Source: Hymenopus coronatus
Lineage: Eukaryota; Arthropoda; Insecta; Mantodea; Hymenopodidae
Reading direction: 5' to 3'
Length of the DNA stretch: 64,000 nt
Assembly: GCA_030762935.1 (NCBI GenBank)
Contig: CM060900.1
Location: 368,481,132-368,545,131, forward strand
The translations under genes and the position numbers were made by a program. Position 1 is the first letter of the stretch; every line of letters begins with the position of its first letter. This document shows, in pieces, positions 23,950-35,430 of this stretch. A model generated the notes under the pieces. It did not search any database. It saw only the letters and a list, made by a program, of their open reading frames with translations, and had not been told where the DNA came from.

Positions 23950-25160
23950 ACTTTTTTCTCCACTCCCCTTCATAGACAGTGATGGAACTATTATGCAGTG
24001 TACTATTTGCGATTCAGGAACTTTGTTAGATGAAATACACCAGTGAGATTGCATCAAACAACACATTTCCAGCTCTAAACATCAATTTGCTCTTCAAGCA
24101 AACAAATCGTGGCAACATCTGTTGTGAAATGCATTTCAATGGAGTTCTTTAAAAAGCCAAAATTTGAAGGACTTAAACATTGGTTTGCGTGCAGCTCTTG
24201 CACAATCAGGAATTCCACTCAGTAACGTGAACCATCCAGCCTTCAAGGGATTTCTTGTAAAATGCACAAAGATGTCGATGCCAGGTGAGAGTACTTTAAG
24301 AAAAAACTACATGAAGCCTGTTTACCAAGAAACCATACAAAGAATCAAGAAGAAAGTGTGAATGAAACCATAGACTCTATGGAACAGTATGTTTTGAACA
24401 TTTTGATTTTTTCCCATAGCTGGGGAAAAAGTTAAAGCCCATGTTGTTAAAAATGCATGATGCCAGTACAGTAATGCAATCAATTATGGACTCCTGCCAA
24501 AAACCCTGGCCTACTGGTATCAAGTTTGAAAACATCTGCTTGTGGTTACATATTAGGCTCCAAACATGGTTTCAGCTGTTAACCAATTGAATTTTTTTTT
24601 TTTCCCTAAGTTGAAGCATGTTACATGTTTGGTTTATGCCCTTCACAGAGTTTGTGAGTCCATAAGGAATGAAAATAACATAGCAAATCAATTCATCTCT
24701 GCCCTGATGAAGATTCTACTGAAAGCTTGGAGTCTTGTTGTTGCATACAGGGAAACACTGCCTGCCCCTTCCAAATTTCCCAATCATTACTCATTACAAT
24801 GTACAAAAGCTGGAAATTCTTTGGAAAGAATGTTTCAACTTCATATTTGTATTGCACATTACTTGCATGTTGATGGAGAAATAACCCTTTCCAATTTCAG
24901 AAAGCTCACAGTTTTCACCAGATAGGCTCAAAATGGAAACATTCATGCAGTCAGTTTTTACAAAATGTGTGAGAAACTTGTAAAAGAGAAGAACTACATG
25001 TTATTTTCTTAACTCTCATCATTTGTGGGCACTTTTATGCATCTTGCTCTTAGCCTCAGAAGTTCTCTCTAACAATACACAAGATATACCAGCAGTCTTA
25101 TGGTGAATGTTAATTACATCACCTGTGACTATCTAAGATGTTTTGATTGAAAACACCCTC
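23950..25160 (+). mobile_element. hAT-like transposon remnant, copy 1
   Basis: Plus strand begins with a BED/C2H2-like finger: CTICDSGTLLDE with Cys pair at 23999-24010, then IKQHISSSKHQF with the His pair near 24050-24070. Then FFKKPKFEGLKHWFACSSCT and ETIDSMEQYVLNIL lead to LKPMLLKMHDASTVMQSIMD. Then VSAVNQL and HVxCLVYALHRVCESIRNEN (about 24610-24670) form the hAT RNase H-like core region (usual reading MIHVTCLAHGLHRV). Broken by at least six stops or shifts. The C-terminal dimerisation domain was not seen. A related copy lies at 53700-56190, minus strand. Confidence 0.75.
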
Positions 25161-25307
25161 AGAGCATATAACAATTGAGTTTGTATGATAACAGCTGAGT
25201 TCCTGCATGAATTTTGTTGTAAATATACAAGTGGATTGAAATTAAATGTAGAAGTTTATTTCCCAATACTGAAAAATTCCTTAAACACGCCCTCTGTACT
25301 TATCATA

Positions 25308-25693
25308 TGTAACAAATATCTGTTTTGGCTTAAAAAATTGATTGAAAATGAAGTCTTTAAATCATTGTTGCAAATAATTCACTTGATGTTTCTATACTTA
25401 GACAGCTGATAGCTTGCATGCCACTGTTCGTGAATACTCTATCACTCATTACTCACTACAATTGGTGACACACACCCCCCGGCTTGAAGTTCTTACTTTT
25501 GTAGCTAGAAAATGACATCGCAAAACTTTCTGGAAACCAAAGCTTCTGGAAGAATCCAGACTTCATGTTCCAAAGCCTCTGGTTACCAACGCCGCACTTC
25601 GTGTGTTGTTATGCTTTCCAAGCGTCTTCAACTGCACCAGCTCACATACCAAGGTGAACCTGAGAGTGGCAGCACACAGACAGCACTGTCATA
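25308..25693 (-). repeat. 3' LTR of the gypsy element
   Basis: About 386 bp. It ends with TGTTACA on the element strand and starts TATGACAGTGC (the first TG mutated to TA). A purine-rich tract GAGGAGGT, read on the element strand, lies just upstream and may be the polypurine primer. Confidence 0.85.
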
Positions 25694-27171
25694 CTGATAC
25701 CTCCTCAGGGCTGGTTGTCCTAACCAGCGCCATCATAGTAGACTAGACAATCAAAATGTACCACCAGTTTCTTCCCTCGGAGTGGCCTCTGGTTATGGTA
25801 AGCATCATTTATCCTCTCTCCCACCCTCATGGTTGTTGAAGCTTGGGGCAGTATCCCTTGTTCCAAATAGGGCAATATAGCTGCACCAGATCACCTTATT
25901 GGAAACCTTGGCTGTTGGCCTGCCCGTTGTAGTTGGTCTTCATCTGGTCACCTGGCACCTGGATGTTTTGATGGGCCATGTTATGAAGTTCATCTACAAG
26001 ATGCTCCACATAATTGACTCCTAGCTCTTCTGCCCCAGGAGGACTCCTGAAAATCAGGTCACATGGTGGACACAGCTATTTATCAAAGACCAAACTGGTT
26101 GGCGTCAACCTGGTAGTGTGGATTGAAGAGGGATAGACCAGCAAGAAAAGTGGCACACTCACATCCTAGTCTCTCTGGTGATTGGCCACAACCTTCCTCA
26201 AATTTTCTTCTAGAGTCTTTATGTGGCACGTAACCATGCCATCTGTGGGTGAAGAGGTCTTTTCTGTTTTGGAGATCATCTTACTGTAGTAGGCTATTAC
26301 CCACTCCTGGCTATACTGGGCCAGGATAGAATACTGCTAATGCCAGTGTCGCTGACATCTTTGTCCGCAATAAGATCGCCACCAGGTTGTGGAAATCCCA
26401 AAATAGGAGCACTGGAGAGTGCTGACTTTAGACTTCTGACCACATGTAGGCTGGTGCTCTTCCATCAGATGGGTGAGGAGTTTCATGATGTTAGAGAAAC
26501 ATCTGACAAACTGGCAGTAGTAAGTGCATAGTCCCAGGAAACTTCACAGCTTTCGTTTGTCTTTTGGGCGAGGCCAGTCTCTCATGCTTGAACCCTCTCT
26601 GGGTCCATGGCCACACCAGATGGTGAGACTATGTGGCCCAAGTAAACACTTGCAGAAGAGTTAGCACTTCTTTTTTTTTTAAACTTCCAGTTAGCTGCCT
26701 GCAGCCTTTGCAGTATTTTGGTCAAATTTTCAAGATGTTCTTCAAAGTTGCTACCTATGACAATGATGTCATCCAAATAGTGCAGGCAGGTATCATAGGT
26801 CAGCCCTTTCATCACTGATTCAGTGAGGCACTGGAAGGTGACTGATGCAAAGCAGAAAACAAAGGGCACAACTGTAAATTACTAAAGTTTTGGCCACTCA
26901 AGAATGCGGTTTTCTCCTTGACTCTGGGATCTAGGGCCACTGTCCAGTATCCTAAATTCAAGTTCCAAAGTCATGAATCACTTGGCATCAGTAAGAAGTG
27001 TGTCCAGGGTGTCGTCAATCAGTGCTAAGGGGAAACAGTCCTTTCTGGTAATACCATTCAGCTTCCTGTAGTCCTTACAGAAGCATAGCTCACCATTCTT
27101 CTTCACCAAGATTACAGGGTAGCACAAAGGGCTATCAGAATCTGCAATGATTCCCCTAGTTTTCATGTCCT

Positions 27172-27394
27172 TTGTTGGTCTGGATAGCTCAGTTGGTAAG
27201 GTATTGGCTTTCTCAACTCAAGGTCGTGGGTTCAAACCTGGTCCAGACCAATTGAATTTAATTGTACTTAAAAGTGACAGCCCCATATCATATTTATTGG
27301 CATGTTGAACTCCTGCGGAACAAAATTCTGGAACACTGGTGGTGTTGATATGGTCTTGGCAATTTACATCATCATTAACAAACCAAATAATTAA
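27172..27394 (+). mobile_element. tRNA-derived SINE nested in the gypsy RT, with 10-bp target duplication
   Basis: TTCATGTCCT flanks the element at 27162-27171 and 27395-27404. The head folds partly like a tRNA: GGTCTGG and CCAGACC acceptor arms at about 27177-27249, an A-box-like TAGCTCAGTTGG and a B box GGTTCAAACC. The body matches bases 1-128. Joining the gypsy across one duplication restores LQDMKTRGIIADSDS. It is not a functional tRNA: the D and anticodon stems are poor. Confidence 0.88.
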
Positions 27395-29394
27395 TTCATG
27401 TCCTGCAATCTGCTTGCTTTGCTAGGGGAATAAGTTTTCATGGTTATCATGAAGGTTGAGCATCTCCAGTGTCAGATTTTATGGAGTGTTCAGTCAGTTG
27501 CCGTTCCCTTCTCTGAAGACAGACTGTTATTGGCTGAATTGACACCGGACCCTCTGAAGTTCTGAAGTGGTCAGATGGTCAGCTGCCCTCTCCAGCAAGT
27601 CGTTCAGTCAGAACCCCAGGTCCTGTGACAGTGCTGGCTAGTCAGATCCATCAGATGGTGATATTTGCAGCTGACTCTCACTTCCCTAACTCCATCCTGG
27701 CCTAGATGTCTAGGTTGGTGTCCATTGGGTTCAGCAGTCTCATGGTTACTTCCTTGCGGCAAGGCACAATGTTTGGGCAACACACAATCCATGATGTGAT
27801 GTCCTCTGGTCTAATATGTTCCTTGACCATTGGCTTTCAATACCTCACTTCTCGCAGGTGCAACTACATCATCCTATAGATCCCCAGGAGTTCATTTGGA
27901 CTCTGGAGCAACCTGTCATCTCAGTTGCTGTTATTGACAATTGCCTTGTGGCTCCTGAAGGCATCCAATCATAGTATCACATCCTCAGTCATCCTCGCAA
28001 CAAACACCCACAGGCTCACAGTTCTTCATCCCAAAGTTAACTCCAGCAGGGCCTCCATCTCCACAGGCAAGATATTGTCCAGCACCATCACTAGTTGGCA
28101 GGGCTGACTGGAGGTTTGTGTTTTCAAGTCCTTCGCCACTTCAGGTCGATTGCTGTCACAGCTGCACCTGTGTCTAAAAGTATCTTCCCATGTATATAGC
28201 CATTTGTGACAAGGCTGTCATCCAAACTACTGCCTTGGGGCATGTTATGTCACTAGAGGGGGGGGTTGAAGGTGGGTCCGATTTACCCCTCGCCACACTG
28301 TTCCTTATTTGTTTTCTGCCTACTACTCCTTTTGGTGAATACCGTCCTTCACTAGATGACCTGGCTCACTACACCCCCAGCACACACCAGCTAAAAGCCA
28401 TCGCCATCTCTGGGTTGTTTCTCTCCCCCTGTCATGAATACTCCTGGTCTTTGAGGTGGACACAGCTGTTGTTTTGGCTGCCTACATTCCAAGTGCTGCT
28501 GTTAATGCCTTGTTGATCATCTTATAGTTGCAGATCTTCAGAAACTGTCATATCTTTGCATCATGCACCCCATCAACATAGGAAGCATCTTCCTGGTACA
28601 CTTAACTAGTTGGTAGATTCACTGCAACGTTATTCATCAGCTGTTCGATGGCTAGGGCAATATCCTGCATCATCTAACCTGGCTGGTGCAGCCTCACATT
28701 AAGCTGACTACGGTAGGCTGCAACCAAGCAATGTTTTTCTTTTTTTAAGTTCTCTTGAGGGCCTCTCAGATCTCCCTGGACTTTTGCCAATATTGGGATT
28801 GCATTCAGTACTTCTGCTGCCTGTTGATGGAAGCTTTTATCAGCTGTGCAACTTTCTCTTGTGCTGACCATTGGTTATGAGTGGTGACGACAGCAAACTA
28901 TTGGCAGAAGACTTCAAAAAGTGAAGCCTCATCATACTTGGGCATCATAAGGCATGCGGATGTTGTGTGCATCCTGGTATCTAGACCTTCAAGGCTTTCA
29001 ACCTTCTGCCGAGCATCTTTCCCACCATGGTGTTCATTCCTTGGCTTCGCTGTTGACTCTTCCTTCCAGGGCATTAAAGTGTTCCCAGAGGTCTTCCAGG
29101 GCATCAGTGCCTTTGTTGAGTTCCTTCATCTGTATGTTATGATGCTTTTCTCCATGCCAGCTAGTTGTTCATTGTTGATAACTTATCTTCATGTTCTCCA
29201 TCAAGCAAGTTAACAGTTATTTCATTTCTCATCTTCTTTCTCCCAAACACAATCTTCTCTTCACATCTTCTCCATAATGAATTTAATTTCTTTGATTCCA
29301 CATTTCATTTTCTCTTCATGCTGAATTCAATCCTGGATTCCACTTTCTTCATTTTGAACAACGAAACTTTTCATCATCTCCATCTCGGCATAAA

Positions 29395-29413
29395 AATCTC
29401 ATTCCTGACACCA
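29395..29413 (-). promoter_or_regulatory. Primer binding site complementary to tRNA-Leu 3' end
   Basis: The plus strand reads AATCTCATTCCTGACACCA, immediately inside the 5' LTR. From memory this matches the 3' end of animal tRNA-Leu (AATCCCACTxCTGACA plus CCA) with two or three mismatches. It is the expected position for priming minus-strand DNA synthesis. Confidence 0.7.
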
Positions 29414-29414
29414 A

Positions 29415-29795
29415 AGTAACAAATGTCTTTGTTGGCTTAAAATTGGTTACAAATAAAGTTTTTAATTCACTGTTGCAAACAATTCACTCAATGTTTTGAT
29501 GCATAGACAGTTGATGGCTTGCACACAACTTGGCGATAACACTTTAGTCTCTCACTACAGTTCATGACACACTCCCTGGCTTGTAGCTCTCCCTCCCTTA
29601 ATATATAAAACATGGCATGACAGAACTTTCTGGAAGCTTGTGGAAACTGAAACTTGTGGAAGAATCCATATGTCACATTCCAAAACCTCTGGCTACGGCA
29701 CTGCACTTCATGTGGCATTCCTAGTTCTCCAAATGCGCCAACTGACATGCTAAGGCAAACCTGAGAATGACAGCACATGTACGGCACTGTCACAA
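29415..29795 (-). repeat. 5' LTR of the gypsy element
   Basis: About 381 bp. On the element strand it begins TGTGACAGTGCCG and ends ATTTGTTAC. It matches 25308-25693 along its length, visually about 70-75%, with small indels. It holds a TATATAAA box-like run near 29600. The divergence between the two LTRs indicates an old insertion. Confidence 0.85.
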
Positions 29796-30400
29796 TATGC
29801 ATCTTGCCTTTCCCATACAATACACACCATCATATTTCCATTGTTTTCTTTGTCAATATCATTAATATTATCTAAGTAATCCTTAAACATGTCAAAATAT
29901 TTTCCTCCAAATATAATGCAATTGTACTTCATCAAGTGAATTATTCCAAGTCATGAGTAAACCATATTTCACTGATTTCTTCCATATTAACATACTATAC
30001 ATGACAATGCTCTCAGACCTATTTCTGTAGTTATTTATTCAGAATATCTGAAAGGAGTGGAGCACTGTAGTAGTAGTTTACTCTTGCATGAAAGTTGACA
30101 AGTGTTGACTTCAATAGTAGTTTACTGTAGAAGTAGAGCTTACTCTAGGTTGGTGCATGCCACCATTGACATAAAGCTGTGAAGCTATCATGTGATTCTG
30201 CATTCATTTGCCAAAATATTTTGTTTTGTGTTTGCTGTTTTTATGCTTGCTTTCATTGGAACTATTAAAGTTATTGGTGGTGATTTGTTAGATTTACTTT
30301 TTTTGGCCTGTTTTTGTTTGTTTGGCTGTATTTCCTGGTTATCAGGGTTGGGCAAACAATACCTCTGTTGGTTTATTTATTCGTTAATCCTTCTGTAATA
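29796..30400. other. Unassigned intron sequence
   Basis: Contains an imperfect direct repeat of AGTAGTTTACT at 30072-30082 and 30115-30125. No coding similarity. Confidence 0.5.
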
Positions 30401-31390
30401 GACTTTCATAATGGAAGAGAAGGTTTAGGTTTTGGAAAATGTAATGTTTGTTCTGTTTCTCTGTGGAACTCTTGTTGCACTTGCATGTGAGTTAAAGTTT
30501 TCTTTGTCCACATTGAATTTGATGGTCAAAAACAGAGCAAGCACTGAATCCAGTGTTGAAGGATGCTGGCAAAACTACAAGAAAAAAAAAAGTACACTAC
30601 ATAATCAAAATACAATGGACTGGAAGAAATGGTAAAAAATTGGTTTGAAACTGCAAGAGGAGAAGGTATTCCTGTTGGCGGTGTGCTCTTAAGGGAAAAA
30701 GCACATATGGAAATTTTTATGAATCCATAGGCTGGGTCAAACAATTCAACAGAAAGTTGTAGCATAACATTCAAAACTGTTTGCAGAGAATTTAATGATG
30801 TTAGCAATGACTTTGTGGAAGAATGGATCAATGAAAGATTATATATGCTGACAAGAAATATAAAATCAGGAGATATTTCGAACTAGGAGGAAACGGGACT
30901 ACATTTAGTGTGTTGCCCAGAAAAACTTTCAGCATTGATAAATCTCATGGTGGAAAACTTAACAAAATGAAGTTCATTGTGAAATTAGGAGCCAATACTG
31001 ATGGTTCTGTGAAACTTTACCAAATTGTTTAGGGAAGTCCAAGAAGTCTGATTAAAATTTATGTGATTGTTGCCAACTTTGTATGATGCCAACCAATAAG
31101 CTTGGATAATCTCTTAACAGTATTTGGCTGGTGTTCATGCAAGAATGGGAGCAAAAAATTGTAAGATCCTGCTTTTTGCTAACAGTTATCTTCCACATCC
31201 CAGAGGAGGAGGAGGAAGTATGTATTGTGAAGAGTTGCCTACCACTGCGGAGGCAAGAGGCAAGTGCAGCAGAGGAAGTTTCATGCATGAATTTGTCATC
31301 TGTAGAAAGCATCAGACGCTATCATATGGGTCATTCCATTTGGTGCAGAAAATAATAAATGGGAAAATTAGCTTTTTTCATGGGTCATGT
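30400..31390 (+). mobile_element. Second pogo/Tigger-like transposase remnant
   Basis: Plus strand: WFETARGEGIPVGGVLLREK near 30642-30700 (end of the DNA-binding region), FKTVCREFNDVSNDFVEEWI near 30770-30830, and an EETGLHL block near 30885 (usual DETGLF, first catalytic Asp now Glu). Then YDANQxAWIIS near 31083-31115, MGAKNCKILLFANSYLPHP near 31145-31203 (usual LFIDNCxAHP; the second catalytic Asp has become Ala), after which similarity fades. It differs clearly from 8130-9690, so it is another family. The third catalytic region is absent. Confidence 0.7.
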
Positions 31391-31414
31391 CAAATATGAA
31401 AATATAAAATATTA

Positions 31415-31567
31415 ATCATGTTGGCAATTGTAACTGTTCCTCATAGTAATGCTGAATGTGAACATATTTTCAGTTCTGTGAGAAAGAATAGAACAGATTT
31501 CAAATTGCTGATGTCTAATAACACATTGGAATCAAATTTCTCAATTGAAATGCAGCAGCAGTATTAA
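31415..31567 (+). mobile_element. hAT dimerisation-domain tail
   Basis: The open stretch reads IMLAIVTVPHSNAECEHIFS and then SVRKNRTDFKLLMSNNTLES, ending at a stop at 31565-31567. PHSNAECExxFS and the TLE block are the hAT C-terminal dimerisation signature. It lies only 25 bases after the pogo-like remnant and belongs to a different superfamily. The rest of that hAT element was not seen. Confidence 0.75.
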
Positions 31568-31612
31568 ATGCTGTTAAGAGACTTGTATAGACTCCCTGAA
31601 AGTAGCTAACAA

Positions 31613-31810
31613 AGCTCATCTCTATGGTGTGGGGGTAGTATAACCTCCTCACATCTAAGAGATCCCCAGTTTGAATCTCACTTGTGAGTTCTCTGGATAA
31701 GGCTTTTTCAGGATTTTTCTTATCCTGAAAAAAAAATGGAATGTTGGGTAGCTCTGAAGTCTTAGGACCCTGTGTTATTATAGCGCCATTTCACCTATTT
31801 TATTTATTGT
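31613..31810 (+). mobile_element. tRNA-derived SINE
   Basis: A tRNA-like head (about 31617-31690) has an A-box-like GGTAGTATAACC and a B box AGTTTGAATCTC. The body includes GATTTTTCTTATCCTG and the 3' block ATTATAGCGCCATTTCACC resembles the tail of the SINE at 48092-48394. Target duplications were not established. Confidence 0.65.
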
Positions 31811-33067
31811 TGGATATGTGCTACTCAGTTAAAGGACAATTAAATTTGAAAAAGACAAAGAAAACAATAAGCTAGCAGGAAGTCAAAAGACCACAAACTG
31901 TATGCACTATAATCTAGGATATCTGCAAATGGTACTTCCAGGTAAATAATTTAGTTTTGTGTATAGTCTGCCACAATGAATTTGTCCACAAGTTACAGCA
32001 AGTATATGTACTAGAGGTCCTTTTTAAAAAAGGTTAGTGAATTAATTCAAGAGCTGAAGCTTCCCTGACGACATATTAACTCTAAATGGTTTGTTTTATT
32101 TCCGAGATGATATAAGAATGACTTGTAATACTTATAGTTTGGAATATTTACTACACTGAAAATTTTATTTACTCTAAATATCTTGTCATAGCAAAATTAT
32201 TATGCTTTGCTGGATTCAATTTTCTCAGGTTTTACTTTCAAGAAGTTGTCATCTGTTAACAGTTTATCATACTATGGGGGCCAAACACAGTGCCTACACC
32301 TACACATGTCTCAGACTGGCATCTTAATACCAATACCTAAAAGAAGCGTAGAAAATCATTTTGGGAGCATGGCGTATAAAAGAGATTGAAAATCAGCTAC
32401 GGGACATATAAAATTGAAAATTAGCATAAGGATCCTGAGGACCTTTACCAATTTGACATACTTGTTTAAAGGTTTCAAGGAGTTAACTGTGTCTAAATGG
32501 AACACTGAAAGGCAAGTGGAGGAATGAAGAAGAATGCTGAAAATAAATTACTTAATTTTTATATAATTTATGCTTTAATTAATAAAATTGATGACATTCA
32601 TTTCTTTGATAGAATATTACATAATAAAGCCCTGCCTGAACCAACCCTGTTGATGGTAAGAGAATGGATAAAAACAGTTGATCACAATATGCGTCTTCAT
32701 TGATGTTTTCTTCTTCTGTTACCTATGTAGTATGTTGGATGAGCTCATGCAAATGACATAAGAATTGCTATTAAATGGCTTCTCCAATGTTCTGGGTATT
32801 CTTTCTAACAGACTTCCCCACTGGCATTCTTAAAGAAAGCTTAGCAATTCACGACATTGAACAAGAATCAGTGTAATGCTTAATTTCACATTGCAATTTC
32901 TAAGCTATTGTGTTGCTAATTATATACAATGAATACATGATTTAAAGGAGAATTTGAGCTGAAATTGCTTATCAGGATGATTCTAAAAAAATTGGGAAAA
33001 AATTACAAGAAATCTGCTTTTTTTGCAAACTCAGTATACTTATATGGCAAAAATATAGTGTTTTTAA
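31811..33067. other. Unassigned intron sequence
   Basis: No coding or structural element recognised over about 1.25 kb. Confidence 0.45.
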
Positions 33068-33640
33068 TTAGGGGAATGCAATAGACCTAACCCTAGCATG
33101 GGTCTCTGGCCCCATTGGTGTAATTGGAAATGCAGACAGGCTGGCTAAAGTGGGAATGCAGACCCTATTTATAGTACCAGAATTGGTCTTGGGTGTTAAA
33201 AAATTAATGGTAAGGAAAAAATCTTTTAGGCTAGATTCAAAGACAGCATGTAGAACACTGGAAACATATTCAGGAAAGCTAATGATGTAGCAGTCATGTC
33301 TTAGAAATAACGCTGCAGTCCTTAAATTAAGTAGGGAGCATATGAGGTTCATGATAGGTTTGATGACTGGTCATGGAAATTTTAAAGAAATACCTGCACA
33401 TGATGTCACTTTCAGAAGACCCAATATGCAGGATGTGCAGTGTAGGAGAGGAAATAGCCTTGTAATTAATATTCCAGTATGAAACACTAGAAGTTAATTG
33501 ATACAATGTTTGGAACTGTTGATCCAAACAAGATAGTGCCAAATAAAAGCCAAATTAATGGACTCATTAGAGTTTAGGGAGGGGATTGTTCGGAAAAACA
33601 AGGACAAAACTGTTCTATAAACTGTGGTTGCAGTGCAGGC
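33068..33640 (+). mobile_element. Jockey/R1-like LINE, RNase H and C-terminal remnant
   Basis: Plus strand: DLTLAWVSGPIGVIGNADRL followed by AKVGMQTLFIVPELVLGV (33081-33194), the C-terminal RNase H block (W-PGHxGIxGNExADxLAxxG). Then LMTGHGNFKE (33361-33390) and, after a frameshift, CRMCSVGEEIAL, the Cys/His-rich tail. The His in the PGH motif is replaced by Pro-Ile. A 5'-truncated dead fragment of the same broad type as 1073-1560 on the opposite strand. Confidence 0.8.
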
Positions 33641-35023
33641 AGGTAAAGGTTTGTCCTTCCTGTTTTATCTCCCTGTCAAATATCCAATCTCATCTAGTGT
33701 TTTTATAGAATATGTTGACATAAATTCTGCAGCCACATGCACAGTAGGGGCATTTAAATGTATGTTTGATTGTTGAAAATGTACATTAAAGCACAATTGA
33801 TTTAGGAAATTTACCTTTTTAAATAATATCAGCTTAGGCTGGAAGAACATCTTGGTAGTCCAAAATTTCAGTTAAATGCTGCCAGGTGAGTGAAGCTGTT
33901 TCTAATGTTTCACCACATGGGCGGAAAAGTAACATTTTTACAACCTGATGCCATTGTTGAAATAAACCAACTTAAAAGATGCTTATGTATGCCACAAGTC
34001 ACATGTTTCAGGATTTGGGATATGCTGGGTTAGGGATACTTCTCTGTTGAACTGTTCTTTTGTTACTGAAGATACACCCATCATGTTGTTTTAAGTGTCT
34101 GTGCAGCTAAAATATGTTTATTGAAAGTACAGACAAATATGTAGCATATGCTTTTCATATATTGGTATAGGAATGTAGTTTGCATTTTTACACCATTAAA
34201 CAGTTATATCTCCTTAATGTGAAAGTTATGTATGAATGCCACTTCATCACTAATAGAGTATGCAAAGCTTTTAGCAATTGGAAATTATACTGTTTGAATT
34301 TGCTGAGCATAATGACCCTGACCTGAGAGGTGCCATGGTTGATACACACTAGTTCTACACACACCTATTACTGCTTTAGACATCTTGAAAAACTTAACTT
34401 AAGCTGATATGACTTGCAGCAGAAACACTTTCATAAAGAAAATTAAGTATTGTAGGCAAGCTAGGTTTGTATGGAGGTATTAATTTTTATTCTATTTTTG
34501 ACCTTGCTCACTAGAAGCAGGAGGAACCTTCTCTTTTAAGCAAGACTTCCCAGTGTATTTTGCATTGAAACCATTACTTTCTTTTTTTTTTTTTTTCTTT
34601 TCTTCTTTTTTACACTCAGAGGTAATCAAGGAAAGATTTAAGATTATAATCTAGTAATTTTTCTCATAAATCTCATTATATTTTTAGATTAAGGTAATTT
34701 GTTGAATTTTTCTTTTACATAAAGAGCAGGCACTAGCTTCTTTTCAGTGAAAACTTTAACATGACAGTCCTTCATTATACTGTTGTTAGACCACAGTGTA
34801 AAATACTTTGAATACTTGAACTTAAAATTCTCTCTGGCATTTCTATGTTCCTGGGATTTCAATCACTATGGTGGACTTTCATAATCAGGAAATGAAAGGA
34901 GAGATCTTCATTTCTCCCAGCAGTAGAGTTGTAACTAATCTGGGGGTATATTCTGTGGGCTAGCTAGGCTGGTTGTGAAACCCAATACATTGATGAAAAA
35001 AGAACATCTGTTATAGTTATAAA
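33641..35023. other. Unassigned intron sequence
   Basis: About 1.4 kb with no element recognised. It includes a long T-rich tract at 34580-34611. Confidence 0.45.
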
Positions 35024-35159
35024 TATGAGGGTTATCTCAAAAGTAAGTTATATTGTTTTTTAAAAAATAACATCTAAATATTTCAAAAAGGATTATTTTG
35101 AAAGCTAGATTCAATAGCCATTTTTCTACATAATCTCCTTCAATCTCATCACATTTTTG

Positions 35160-35430
35160 GTACCCTGATATTTTATTTAATAGATTGCCAGCAGCAATTA
35201 AGTCACTAAGTGGTACTAAGCAGTTTCAAAACAAGCTAAAATATTTCTTAATTAATAAATGTTTATATAAAGTTGAAAATCTGTAAATATCCCTTAGTTG
35301 TTCATGGGTATATATGCATATACTTAATTTTATATACTGTATTCTCTATGATTATATACTGTATTTTCTTTGACAATGTCAGAAGCTTGTAAAAGTGCAT
35401 TGACAGCTGATAAAGAATAGAATAGTTTTT
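35160..35430 (+). mobile_element. LINE 3' end nested in the mariner element
   Basis: Plus strand: LFNRLPAAIKSLSGTKQFQN followed by KLKYFLINKCLYKVEN and a stop near 35287. This is the C-terminal block of CR1/Jockey-like ORF2 (N-LP--IK...F--KLK--L). The 3' UTR ends AAGAATAGAATAG at 35413-35425, like the end of the CR1-like LINE at 19331-19345. Both flanks are mariner sequence. Confidence 0.75.

Larger units (their letters stand above)
25308..29795 (-). mobile_element. Ty3/gypsy LTR retrotransposon with both LTRs, internally deleted
   Basis: Minus-strand element of about 4.5 kb with LTRs at 29415-29795 (5') and 25308-25693 (3'). Order on the minus strand: primer binding site (29395-29413); gag with LNVRLHQPG and CWGCSEPGHLVKD zinc knuckle (about 28346-28385); protease LLDTGAAVTAIDLKW (about 28150-28190); RT with SDSPLCYPVILVKKN and DYRKLN (26978-27166) and HYLDDIIVIG (26750-26782); SALSSAPIL; an RNase H start SDTGISSILAQ; then a jump straight to the integrase end (DGMV, LRKVVANHQRDWDVSVPLFL, LVFDK, GDLVQLY) at 25700-26250. 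RNase H and the integrase core are therefore deleted. Stops and shifts make it inactive. A SINE sits in the RT at 27172-27394. No envelope gene was seen. Confidence 0.9.

Noticed and set aside
27177..27250. Possible functional tRNA gene
   Set aside because: The acceptor arms pair, but the D and anticodon stems do not. The sequence continues into a SINE body with target duplications, so it is a SINE head.
28190..28516. 108-codon plus-strand open frame as a gene
   Set aside because: It is antisense to the gypsy protease and zinc-knuckle region.
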